A model generated the notes under the pieces. That model saw only the letters and a program-made list of their open reading frames with translations, was not told the DNA's origin and ran no database searches. A stretch of 30,576 nucleotides of DNA from Azolla pinnata. Lineage: Eukaryota > Streptophyta > Polypodiopsida > Salviniales > Salviniaceae. The position numbers and the translations under genes are program-made. Positions 1-11,600 of this stretch are shown one piece after another. The DNA lies in assembly GCA_037176905.1 (NCBI GenBank), contig JBBBWG010026757.1, forward strand, positions 38,080-68,655. Direction: 5' to 3'. How positions within the stretch are numbered: position 1 is the stretch's first letter; every line of letters starts with the position of its first letter.

Positions 1-461
1 TGTAACGATTGGATTAAGGTCCTTAATCCCTTGTAACGATTGGATTAAGGTCCTTAATCCCTTGTAACGATTGGATTAAGGTCCTTAATCCCTTGTAATG
101 ATTGGATTAAGGTCCTTAATCCCTTGTAACGATTGGATTAAGGTCCTTAATCCCTTGTAACGATTGGATTAAGGTCCTTAATCCCTTGTAACGATTGGAT
201 TAAGCTCCTTAATCACTTGTAACGATTGGATTAAGTTGCTTAATCCCTTGTAACGATTGGATTAAGGTCCTTAATCCCTTGTAATGATTGGATTAAGCTT
301 CCCCCTTGTAATGATTGGATTAAGCTCCTTAATCCCTTGTAACGATTGGATTAAGCTCCTTAATCCCTTGTAATGATGGGATTAAGCTCCTTAATCTCTT
401 GTAACGATTGGATTACGCTCCTTAATCCCTTGTAATGATCGGATTAAGCTCCTTAATCCCT
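1..461. repeat. 31-bp tandem repeat array, 15 units, palindromic core
   Basis: Fifteen head-to-tail units start at 1, 32, 63, 94, 125, 156, 187, 218, 249, 280, 307, 338, 369, 400 and 431. All are 31 bp except the unit at 280, which is 27 bp because its core has lost 4 bp. Each unit begins TGTAAYGATT and continues with a near-palindrome, GGATTAAGGTCCTTAATCC in the left units (9-bp arms, 1-nt centre). Most units from 187 rightwards carry GGATTAAGCTCCTTAATCC instead, with 8-bp arms. The left units are almost identical and the right ones more diverged, which suggests recent homogenisation on the left. The array touches the window edge and may continue beyond it. No coding content is seen. Confidence 0.97.
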
Positions 462-922
462 TGTGTAATTCAGTGAGGTGCTCTTGGATTACCTAACCGT
501 CTTTTAATCAACGGCAAAGCAAGCACTTGCACACGTACACACCGAAGGGCGTATCTACGGACGTATACGCCAAGGGCGTATTCTGTTGTCGTATAGGAAG
601 GGCTCCGTGTACGCATACGATTCGGACATCATAGAAAAGAACACAAAGGGCACTCGCTCGTACATGGACCGTATGTAGATACATACGGAGGCTCGGGAAA
701 TATACGAGTTCCCAGGGACCGTATATACGGTCCAGCTGTCCGTATTGTTCTTCTCGCATATGCTTCTAGAATGTTCCTGGAGGCGAGGCTTCCAAGAATC
801 CATGGCGCGCTCCAGTGAAATGCATCTTCGCTTTCTGTTCAGTCGCGCACTCGAGCTTCTTCTGCTGCGTGTTTATACGGTTTGTGCTAGAGATTTCGGT
901 CGTCTTCTGATCCGCAGGATAC
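462..922 (+). promoter_or_regulatory. 5' flank of the PITH gene with CGTAT/ATACG cluster
   Basis: This non-coding stretch separates the 31-bp array from the first ATG of the PITH-domain gene. Between 550 and 745, the pentamer CGTAT or its complement ATACG occurs 12 times. A perfect 18-bp palindrome, GGACCGTATATACGGTCC, lies at 716-733. An 8-bp inverted repeat (CCGTATGT/ACATACGG) lies at 669-688. The region is where the promoter and 5' UTR should be, but I see no convincing TATA box or defined transcription start. A regulatory role is an inference from position. Confidence 0.45.
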
Positions 923-3900
923 ATGGCTGCTGCCGGGCATTCCACTAATCACCATTCATCGTCTTCCTCTCCTGCCAAATCTTGTTCGCTCTACAAGCAA
1001 ATCGACATCTCCAAGGTACGGTATGATCCCGTGCGTCGACTAAGATGCTCGGGCACTTAGTGGGAGGGAATGTGGTTTGCAGTTGTAATGGCTGGCTAGC
1101 TTTCCCATTTCCTTTCCTCGAAAATCTGGTAAACGCAGTAATGTACATATGATCTTCTAAACAAGAAGCAGAAGAAGAAGTTGTAGAATTAGAATGTGAA
1201 GCCTTTAGCGTTCAGGCGAAGGAGAGAGGAGGAGAAGAAGATTTGTTTTTAGTTGATGTCCTTTGATTTTGGCCATTGCATGTACGCTTTGTCATACCTT
1301 ACAGAATGTACGAAGTTTTGTGCATTATCGTTTTGCAGGTATGGGCTTTGAATGAGTCGGTAGAAGGGAGCTCAAAGAATATCCTCAGAAATTGGGAACT
1401 GCGATTAGATGATCCGAATGTACGTGTAATTTTTGGAACAAAACAGGAACTGTAAATAATCTGCACATATTACACTTTAGTGAGGAATTTATGAAAACAA
1501 CAAAAACAATTAGTCGTACTTTGAGAGATTGCTTCAATATGATTTTCTTGCATATTTCAAGACCGGAGTAATGAATGCTATGAATCGTTTGTGTGCATAG
1601 CTTCTCTGCTTTTTTTTTTCTGCATATTCAAGGAGATAATCCACCTCAGCTCCCTCTCAGCAACCCATTTCGTTCTTACAAGTTTGCAGTGAAAGATAAA
1701 TATCTTTAATTTTGTGCACCTTCTTTGTAATGCATAGGATAAATACTCTATGCCTCTTTATTTTTTTATGTTTGTACTACACATGTATTATAGTGTTGCA
1801 TTAAAACTGATTCATGTTATGGGAATGCTTTTTAAATCAGCACCTCATTGTATGAAAGCTTGATTCCGTATACATAATGGTTTTGCAGGTCTGTTTGGAG
1901 AGTAATCTAGGGGACCCTGAACTCCTTATATTTATACCGTAAGATTTTCTGCCGATCAAGGAGAGCGTTTCTTTTTATTGATATTTCCCCTTTCTGCAAT
2001 CTAATAATTTAGCAAGAATTCCATGATAGTCCTCACCTCACTTGGTATTTACCTTAATACCATCATGCAGCACTTATTGTCCGCAATACAGAAAAGTGTT
2101 TAGAACTACAAATCTGGAAACTGCACGGTATTTAGGATGTATCGATTTTTGCTTATGTGCACATATATCATAAGTGCCTAAATTGATATGGGGATTTGAC
2201 ACCAATAGGAAAGAAGCAATGAATTAATGTTAATGATGCAGCTACGCAATTTGGTTATATTTAATATTACCTACAGAATACAGCTTTACTGTTGAGATTA
2301 TACTTTGTTAATGCTAGATTTAGGTTCTGGAATTACAAAATTACATAATCACAATGCAATATTGTTACAGCAGTGTGGTAAAGTGTTAACATGTTTTGGT
2401 AACCGTTAAGTTTAGGATGTGTATAGCAATGGTCTATTTATTTCCATGTGTTATATGTTGATAAGATTGATTCGTAATGATGCTTACTATGTGTTTGGTT
2501 ACTTGCTTTTGCAGCTTTACAACGGATGTGAAGATCAAGAGCATACTTGTCATTGGTGGTTCTGATGGTCGAAGTCCATCGAAGATGAGAGCGTAATATT
2601 TGATGTCTTCTTTTTCTGATGTTTTGTAATCCGTTTAAGCATTGGTTCTGTCGTAAAATCTGGGTTTGCTTGCTTCATTTCTCTAAACTTCTAATCTTTC
2701 CAGCATGATTTCAGTCTTTCATTGAATAGATCTTTCCAGCTTATGAATGTTATTCTGAATATGTATCTATTTGCTTTTTCAGCTACATCAACAGGGAAGA
2801 CCTTGATTTTGCACTAGTTGAGGCCATGATTCCTGTCCAGGTAATGTCTACATTTATGTTGGATCTTTTCTTACGATCTGGTTTTTAAGAAACGGTGACT
2901 GCTGATATGTTTATCCATGTTGAGCAAGGAATGGGATCTTGTTGAGAATCGTAATGGAGAAGTTGAATATGAGACGAGGTAAAACTACTACTCAAAATGA
3001 GTTACTAGTCTTTCAGTATTAGCCTCTCCATAGGTAAAAGTGAAACTTGTTCAGGTCAAAGCAACTTGTTTACCAAGTATAAGTGTTTTTATGGTTCAGC
3101 CGTCTGACTACAGGTATCCTAAATTCCAAGGGGTGTCAAATATCACCTTACACTTTCCAACGAATTTTGGAGGAGATGCCACACGAATTTCCTTCATTGG
3201 ATTCCAAGGAGAAGCTACACAGGTGGATGTTAGGGCATTTAGCTTTGATGAATGGGTTTTAAATTTAATTCAAGTGCATCCATCTCATCTTGTCAATGTT
3301 TGTATGTTCTATCTTGGCAGATAAAGAGAGTTGTAGTTACCAATGCGATATACGAGACTGTGCCTAACCCTGCTGAACATGAGTACGTTATAACAAACTC
3401 AGTTATATCTGTCCACTCTCTTTTCAAGCTGAGCAGTCTTAGTTCCACTAAATGCATCATGATCATAAATTCGGTTTTTGGTAATGTAGAGTCTTAAAAT
3501 GTATTGTGGTACACTAGCCTGTCATTTCATTGAATAATGTGTGTTAGGTTATGTTACAAATCACAAACACTACGATTGCTTGATGATTCATATATACCTG
3601 GCGTGTAGGTTTAGGAGTTTAATTGTCTATGAGAAATTTTGAATCGTGTGTAATGGTTTTTTGGTGATTACTACCTTCCTTTTGAGATTAGATTGGCCTT
3701 GATAGAGAATATAGATAATGCCAGCCCATTTTAATTCGACATTAGGAGTGGAGTTTAGGGTTTGATCTTGTTGTATCCTTTTATTCCGACACATATACAT
3801 CTGTTTAGCTTGCATGGATTGTATTATGATCGTATCCATTGGATTTTAGTATTCCCGATAGTTCTTTAACATCAAGTGTTCATAATTTCTATTGCAGGGT

Positions 3901-3937
3901 TCATTCAGGAAACCCACCGCCTCCCACTGTACTGTGA
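923..3937 (+). CDS. PITHD1: PITH domain-containing protein (PITHD1-type), 9 exons
   Basis: The gene encodes a 206-aa protein of the PITH family (proteasome-interacting thioredoxin-like C-terminal domain), close in length to animal PITHD1. Exons are 923-1015, 1339-1419, 1889-1938, 2515-2592, 2783-2840, 2929-2978, 3114-3222, 3321-3382 and 3898-3937. All junctions are GT-AG and the phases join without a stop. The N terminus (MAAAGHSTNHHSSSSS) is His/Ser-rich, as in PITHD1 orthologues. The conserved blocks are IDISKVWALNES (residues about 27-38), DPELLIFIPF (about 67-76), KFQGVSNITLHFPTNFGGD (about 140-158) and the C-terminal NPAEHEVHSG. PITH proteins are associated with the proteasome; the plant role is poorly defined. 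This is the first ATG in frame upstream of the conserved domain. The set resembles the PITHD1 group more than the shorter plant protein At3g04780. Confidence 0.93.
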
Positions 3938-5290
3938 TCCATGGACAAGGGCAAAGCCTCTAGTTCCAACCTCCAATCAGGAAACATATAGTGTAATGTG
4001 TAAATATTTATACCCTAAATGTTAGTGGTCTGGTGCGTTTCCAATTCCAGAAGTGAATGAATATATACAACATTCTGATCGATTTCTCGATGAAAAGTGA
4101 GATGTATCGATCATGGACTCTCTAACTAACATCAATGTATTATTTTGCTGACAGTATAGTTTCAATCCGCTCCTGATTTTGCATAATGTGATCTGTACTT
4201 GCGCATGTATCTGGCAATTAATGTATGAGTTGCGAAATAATTTTATGACTTTTTGAGATTTGCATTCTAACCAACTTATTGATTATGTTGAACAGGGGTT
4301 GTTTAAACTAGAGTAGGATCAGAAATGATTGCTTGCTTTTGAGACGATCAAAATCTTTAACATTCTATCCTTTACTTGAATTGAAGTATCTTGAGATAAA
4401 ATCACCTTGAGAGCTTTTGAGTGTTTTTGACCTTCATTCCGGAAATGATTATAGAGTTTGTGAAGGCACTCTAATAGTCTGGTAGATATCCATGGCCTAA
4501 AAAGATGTTAATATATCTTTCTTTCTTTCTCACATTTAACATCCCATTGCAAGCAGGATTTCAGTCTTTAATTGATTCAGATGCGATATTGTACTTTGAG
4601 CCTAAATCCTAATTGAACTAAGCATGACTTAGTTCAATCATCATAAGATTGACTATATGGACACTCAATACAATGCTTATGCAATTGGTTGTAAAGCTAG
4701 TATCACTAAGGCTTCTAGTTTATAAGAGTTGTTCCGTGTTTTTTGGCCTGTGTTTGTTGTAATCCAAAGTCAATAAAGAACTTATGTAAGATGCTGCACG
4801 GTGAGCATCAAGAAATTTAACATCGACTTGTGTAAGATATATCGGCTTATGTGCAATTGGAATTTGGTATTAGGGCAATCGATTGCAGATGGGTTCATAC
4901 GCATCCAATTATAATGACGGTATTGTTACATGAAATAAAAGATCTCCGCTGAAACGCTTTGATAAGCCCTTAGTACTATCACTAATTGCTACTAACAGTA
5001 AACCCTAAACCTCGCACCACCTTCGCCTTGACCACTACTCAATGATAGGCCCATAAACCCACCTCTCTCGTTGCTCAATGCTGTTGCAGAACTACAAGTA
5101 ATAATCGGAAACCCTAAATCGCTGCAATTTGCTATCGCGCACTTGCTACTCAGAAACACTACTGCTTTACTGCTCAGTAATAATCAGAAATACTACTACT
5201 TACTTATGTCTAGCACCGCCACCATTCAGCTTACAACCCAACAATAACTGAAACGCCACTACTTAATACTATCTGTTTTGGTAATGACGC
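3938..5290. other. Intergenic region between the PITH gene and PRMT5
   Basis: No gene is recognised here. The first part should contain the 3' UTR of the PITH gene, with AT-rich candidate polyadenylation signals around 4000-4080. A possible retroelement remnant lies near 4560-4880 and is listed separately. Between 4990 and 5290 the sequence is rich in ACTACT/CTGCT-type trinucleotides, with single AAACCCTAAA motifs near 4999 and 5108 that foreshadow the telomeric array. Only short ORFs are present. Confidence 0.6.
4560..4880 (+). mobile_element. Possible degraded copia-type LTR remnant
   Basis: The motif TTTGGTATTAGGGCAAT near 4863 resembles the TGGTATCAGAGC primer-binding site that follows the 5' LTR of plant Ty1-copia elements, with substitutions. 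A polyadenylation-like run (TCAATAAAGAAC) lies about 90 bp upstream near 4770, as is common near the end of an LTR. No TG..CA termini, second LTR, gag or pol is visible, so this is weak evidence from one short motif. It could be chance. Confidence 0.18.
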
Positions 5291-5366
5291 TAAACCCTAA
5301 ACCCTAAAACCTAAACCCTAAACCCTAAACCCTAAACCCTAAACCCTAAACCCTAAACCCTAAACC
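5291..5366. repeat. Interstitial telomeric repeat array (CCCTAAA)n
   Basis: About eleven consecutive CCCTAAA units, with one irregular unit (AAAACCTAAA), match the Arabidopsis-type plant telomere repeat in the C-rich orientation. The array ends about 240 bp upstream of the PRMT5 start codon. Short telo-box motifs (AAACCCTA) are known promoter elements of plant genes expressed in dividing cells, so the array could also act as a cis element for PRMT5. It could equally be a scar of telomere-sequence insertion at a repaired break. Confidence 0.96.
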
Positions 5367-5473
5367 ACCACATTTGCACCATAAACCCTTCTAGAAAAAC
5401 ACACACAAAAATCAGAACAATTACTACCCAAAAACCCTTCACAAATTTGTGTTGTCTCTTGTAATAGGAAAAC

Positions 5474-5474
<1 letters not shown>

Positions 5475-5504
<30 letters not shown>

Positions 5505-5520
5505 TCTTCTTCATTCTTCT
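5475..5520. repeat. (CTT)n microsatellite in the PRMT5 leader
   Basis: A CTT trinucleotide tract of about ten units, followed by an imperfect continuation, lies roughly 90-130 bp upstream of the PRMT5 ATG. Pyrimidine-rich tracts of this kind are common in plant 5' UTRs. Confidence 0.9.
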
Positions 5521-5607
5521 GCTGCTTCTGCCGCCGCCTCCTCGCAAATTGCCATAGCTAGCCGCCTCTATTGCTAACAGAGAGAAATTTTATCGCTGCG
5601 GGAAAAG

Positions 5608-8600
5608 ATGCCATTGGGACACCGAGCAGGAGATAGCAGCGACTGCAAGTACAGCGGAGTAGAGCTCCCATTCCATGATGACATCCAAACCGCTCTCATC
5701 AATAACCTCGCTGCTGGCTTCGATTTCATCGTCGCTACCCTGGTATGTATCCACAGACAAGGGAAACAAAAACCCCTTCTTTTTCTGTGGGTTTTAAACG
5801 ATGCAAGCCTTTCTATCTGTTTCTAATGCTCTTTTTATCTGTAAGATTATATCCACGTACCGGTTTTCTGCTGCCTCTGTTTTTGTTCCTAGATTTTTCA
5901 GTAGCCATTGCTCATCGTTATGGCCCTCAACTGCGTACATATATCCAGGAACTAGAGTATAGGAAATGAGCAATTTTTTTTTTACTTGCCCGAATAAGGG
6001 TTTTCATGGAGCTACCTGTTTGCTGGGGAATTGCTACCTCTGAAGATACGTGTTATATCATTCAATAGGAAAGGCCCATAAATGATGAAATTTGGATCTT
6101 AATCTAGAAGCTGTATCAGAGGATCCCTGTATAGAATATTCGTATTACATCTAGAGATTGTTTTGCCAGCTTGAAGTGATTTGATATTCTTGATTCATAC
6201 AAGCTACTTGCAAAGAGCTTTGGTCAATGGCAGATGCCTGCCAATAGTTTTATTGAAATCAGAAAATACATTACAGAGGAAATCTGTACGGAAAATGTTT
6301 AGTTTAACCTTAGCAGTAAAATTTAATAATCGAAGAAACTGTGATGCACTCATTAAATTTATACAGTATGTTGAGTACTTTGAACATTTTTGAAACGGTG
6401 CTTCGAAAATGTAGAATACGTGCTAAATATATTCGAGTAATTGAAAATATTTTTGAAATAGTGGTTTTAAAATCTAGAATACATGCTTAATATTTTGGAA
6501 TAATTTTGTTTTATATCGATTGTGTTTAGCAAGCCTTCTATGGTCCTTGAGTTGTGCATATTTTCTGTGTAATCATTATTAGTGCGCATTTCAAACTTCA
6601 AAGTGCGCATATGACGTATTGGACTAATTTATCTGCTTTTTTGATTAGGTTTTCGTGAGGCTTGCTTGGGCTTCAGTTTCTGATGTGTGGAAGTTCCTTA
6701 GTGCTGATTTATATAAATGTTTTTCCTGAGTCTCTCAACATGTTTGGATAGTATTCATTCTTCGTTATCTTTACGGAGATTGATTATGTATGGATCAATT
6801 AGATGCTTGTTCATAGAATTTTGTTGAAGATCTTTCTAATTTTATTCTAGTATATTCTTAGTAACTATTCTTAATGTTGTTTTCATTCGTTCCTATCTGT
6901 TTATCACTTGTCTTTCCCCAGTTTATCAGTCCAGGACATAAAGGTGTAAATGATGTATCCTTGTTCCTTACCTTGTGCAGACTGATCCAAAGTATAGACC
7001 AAGCCAACAACAATATAGTCTACCACCATTTGCTGGTTCGGATTTGGTCTTAAGTCCTGCTCAATGGAGCAGTCATGTTGTTGGTATGCTTATAAAACAT
7101 TGTAGCTTCGCTCTGCCTTTTTTCTTGTGTACTGCACTGTGCATGTACTTTGACATAGATTTCGTGCAGGAAAGCTTAGTTCCTGGATTGACCTGGATTC
7201 ATCCGATGATGTCTTACGATCTGATTCTGAAACTACACTGAAGCAGGAATTGAGTTGGGCAACACATCTTTCATTACAGGTATATACTTGATGGGATCAT
7301 TAACAGTGGCATGTGCATAGAGTTTTACAAAGATGAGAGAAACAGGGGAAGGGGCTTGCCAGATAATTAATGAGGTGATTGAAGAGTGCAATTAACTCAT
7401 AGAATGTCCTTGTTATTTCATAAATGGAGTATCCCCCACATGAATATTAGCTGCTAATATTGTTAATTTTAAAGGTGTACACAACTGGCTGTGGTCAAAT
7501 AAATTGAAGATAGAAGTGATGCATGAAATTGAGGCAAATTTTAATTAAAAACTTGACATTAAATCCTAAGAAATGGTTCCATGCTACTCGAATATATGTG
7601 TAAATATGTAGAAAAATCTCAGATTGTTCTGTTACTGCATAGGGTTATAAGTATATGTGAGTATTTCCACCAGCAATGCCTGGAAAATCTCTACCCGTTT
7701 ACTAGAAAGAGGTGATCGTATTTATAGAATATTGAGCAATTTAAGTAGCCATTTGTAAATGGTCTATTAGTTGGTAAGACTATATAATTGAAATGTCCAG
7801 AATGTAGAGGATGGCTCTACATTCTAAAAACGATTTCAATTAAGAGCTTGGTATTATGGGATATACCATGTTCAAAAGAAGAATGGAAAAAACTGAATGT
7901 TCTACTTGGTATATTATGGACTGAACAGTAGATTGGAGTATTGGAGATATCTAAGTGTAAAAATTGATTTGATAATGGTATAGCTTGATCTCACCATTCC
8001 CCAACTTTATTGCATCAGAGATAACCTTTTACGGTTCAAAATTAATGTGACCTCCTTATTTAGCACATTAGGATCAGAGATAACCTCAAATTATGAGGAA
8101 TATAGTGAAAAGAGAGTACAGTAAAACGAGAGCAGTTTATCCTTGTATTGAGACTGTTTCGATTTTGCAGGCTTGCCTTTTACCAACTCCAAAACCCTTG
8201 AGTTGTGGCAATTATGCACGTTGCGTGAATCAAAGCTTGCAAGGTTTGGCAAATACACAGGTGCGTGAGATAACCATTTGAAGTTGGTTTTTTTGGAACT
8301 TCCCTGTTAGAAGTTAATATAAATTACTCTTAATATACAGCTGTGGTTAAGGATACCGCTTGTAAGTCCAGAACTGCAGGAAGCTGAGGGAACTCCAAAG
8401 GAGGATGAAGTTTTTCTAGTGAGTCATTTCTCTTAGATCTACTTTTCGTATTCTACCAATAAGGTTCGCACCATATTGAGATATTGATTGAGGATGCAAG
8501 CAGTCAAGCTTTACGCTACAGACTAACCAGTAATTTTGTGCTTGGTTGCCTTAGAAAAGAGACAATGCTACTGGAAAACCACTAAATGACTCATGGGAAT

Positions 8601-11600
8601 GGTGGAATATGTTCCGAACATTGTGTGAGCATCACAGCCAGCTTGCAGTAGCCCTTGATATCACGTACGTAGAAAGCTGTCTGAAAATGTCTCACTTTGA
8701 ATTTTGTTTAGTTTATAATGTAAACTGGTTACAAAGTTAAGTACATCATCTGATTCCGACATTAAACTGTCTGCTGTCCAGTGCACTCTGTTAAACATTG
8801 GGGCTAAGTGTTCTATTTGAAGGTCAATAAATTGCATATGGCAAACTTAATTTCTTGTTTTGTGTGTCTTGATATCTGCAGGGCCTCTTTACCTTCACCT
8901 GGAGCACTCAAACGCTGGATCGGTGAACCTGTTAAAGCAGCATTATTACATACTAGTGTATGTTTCTGACCTGGAAATTGGTTTTTGATGGTTTAGTATA
9001 AACCGTATAATCTGCATTATGACGTCCAACATTGTTCCAGGCCTTTTTGACGAACAAAAAAGGATACCCTTGCCTCTCCAAGCGCCATCAAAATTTGCTG
9101 GCCACATTTTTTGACCATTCTGTGCAGGTAAAGAGTATTTGTGTTTTTTGTGAAGTTCTTTTAATTATTACAATTCCACATTTGTAATTGCGAATGAAAT
9201 TCTCTTTCAATAGGTTATTTTAGTTGGAGAAGCCCTTCATCAAAAAATGGAAGTTGAAGCTTCGGAGCCATTTGTTGGAAATGGATTTAGAGGTATTGGC
9301 GCTGTTGCAATGTGCAATATGCTCATGCACAACTAATATTAATGAATTTGCTATGACAATAGTATCAATGTGAAGATATAAAACTGGTTTTGAAATGGAA
9401 TCTTGAGTTGCCATGATACCATGTACTGAATCTGTCTTTGGCCTGATATGCTGATATTGATGAAAGACATGGGAGTTTTAGCATTTCGTTTAGTATGATT
9501 TGAGGGAAGGATGCATGAGACTGTAAATGAGATAATCAGAACTAAAGTCTTTTGTACAGAGGGAGCTCAAGATAGGCATCCATTGCAGCTCTACATGGAG
9601 TACGTCAGCCATTTATATCGCAAAATGCCTGCTATCAGTGAACAAGAAAGGTTTGAGGTAGATATGCATTTGAAATATCATGAATGTGTTGATTCTTGTT
9701 CAAAATCTTTTAGAATATCTATGATCTTCTGGGGGAAATCCTTCTAATGGATGTCGAAGTGTGTTGAACCCTTTTTCTGAGCAGAGGGAAATGTGCCTTT
9801 TTTAACTTGGTTACTTCTGAATACTTAGGTCGGGTATCGAGATTTTCTGCAAGCACCCCTCCAGGTTCCTATTAATACTAGTGTCCTTTGATTGGGTAAG
9901 CAATGGAAGAATTAGTGTCAATAATAGTGAGAATAAGTTTTCCATCTTCAGCCCCTTATGGATAACTTGGAGGCTCAAACATATGAGACATTTGAAAGGG
10001 ACACGAAGAAGTATTTTCAGGTGATTCTGACGGTTTTTGGTAGGTGGGTTATTATCTACTCATGATGCTAACATACTTCTTATTTGATTTACAGTACCAA
10101 ATGGCCGTACAAGCTGCACTTCTGGATCGTGTCCCTGATGAGTTCGTTTCAACAACGTCCATTGTAAGGATTGGATTTCTCATTTTTATGGTTTCTTCTT
10201 TATGTTTGATTCATCAATGTGTTGTGTCAACTCTTGCCTCGTTAACTAAACTACAGCCAACTTCCATGTGGCTATGGATTTTAGTACGTTTGAATGGCAT
10301 CCTCATAGATATTAATGGGACTGAAATTCGATTACTTTGTTCAAATTCATGTTTCTGCAGACAATTCTTTATGTTAAGAAAACTCTACACAAACATGTCT
10401 CTTTATGAGCTTTTGTAAGACGTAAAAGGGTTGTTTAAAGCTTTGTGCTAAGTTGTTTTCCCATTTCTTGGAACTGAAAGTTGCATATTGCCAGGTGCTC
10501 ATGGTGGTTGGGGCGGGTAGGGGGCCATTAGTCCGTGCATCCTTGCAGGTAAGCTTACCTACCACATTACCTGTGAAGTAAAACAGTTTGTTCTCAGAAA
10601 AGTCAAATAGTTTCAAATGACTGTAAATCCATAATGCTTAACAAATTGCTTTTCCACCAAACGATTCTAAATAACAATCTTAAATATATCCTGTGTATTG
10701 AATAGCAGAATTCTTTGGAGATTTGAAGTACTTGTTGCTCAACAAAATGCCAGAGTCAGTGATATACATGTAGTCTTTCTTGTGTTCGAAAAAGCTATGG
10801 ATTGTCTAGTCTCTGCTCGTAGAATAGCACACTTGCTGTAAATCATTTTAGGATCCTGGTCTTATAGAAGACCACTTACCACATTGAATACATGATTTAT
10901 CGGCCTCATGTTTTTCTGTACGACGTGCTATTCTGCTTACTTATCTGCACATTGTTGTCTATATGCTGTGAGATTCTGAAATATCGGTCTTCATTTTTAG
11001 GCCGCAAAAGAGACTGGAAGAAAACTACGTGTTTATGCGGTTGAAAAGAACCCAAATGCAGTTTTTTCCCTACATGTGAGTCTGTCATTTGCTTTTGTTT
11101 TTATTGATACTGCAGACAGATATTTCTGAGACATAAATACTTTTGCTGAATAAATATTTTGGCAATAGTAACAGTTATTAAAGATTTGGCTTGGTTTGTA
11201 ATGAACAGAGTTTGGTAAAATCTGAAAAGTGGCAAGATATAGTCACGATAGTTTCGTGTGATATGCGCAGTTGGGCTGCTCCTGAGAAGGCAGATATACT
11301 GGTACGAACCATCCATCTTTGTTAGCAGGGAGCAAGTCTTTGCGAAGAGAAGCTTATCATCTTTTTACTGGGCAGGTCAGCGAGCTTCTTGGGTCATTCG
11401 GTGACAATGAACTTTCTCCTGAATGTTTAGATGGTGCGCAACGTTTTCTGAAGGATGATGGTATTTCGATACCATGCGAGTGAGGAAGATTCTTTGTTTT
11501 ATTTCTTTACACTTTGTCATATTCTAGACGACTAACTTGAGATGTTTACCCACAGGTATACAAGTTTTATTGCGCCAATTACTGCATCTAAACTTCATAA

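Noticed and set aside
508..1148. Short overlapping frames on both strands around the CGTAT cluster
   Set aside because: They have no family similarity and overlap the true exon 1 of the PITH gene in other frames.
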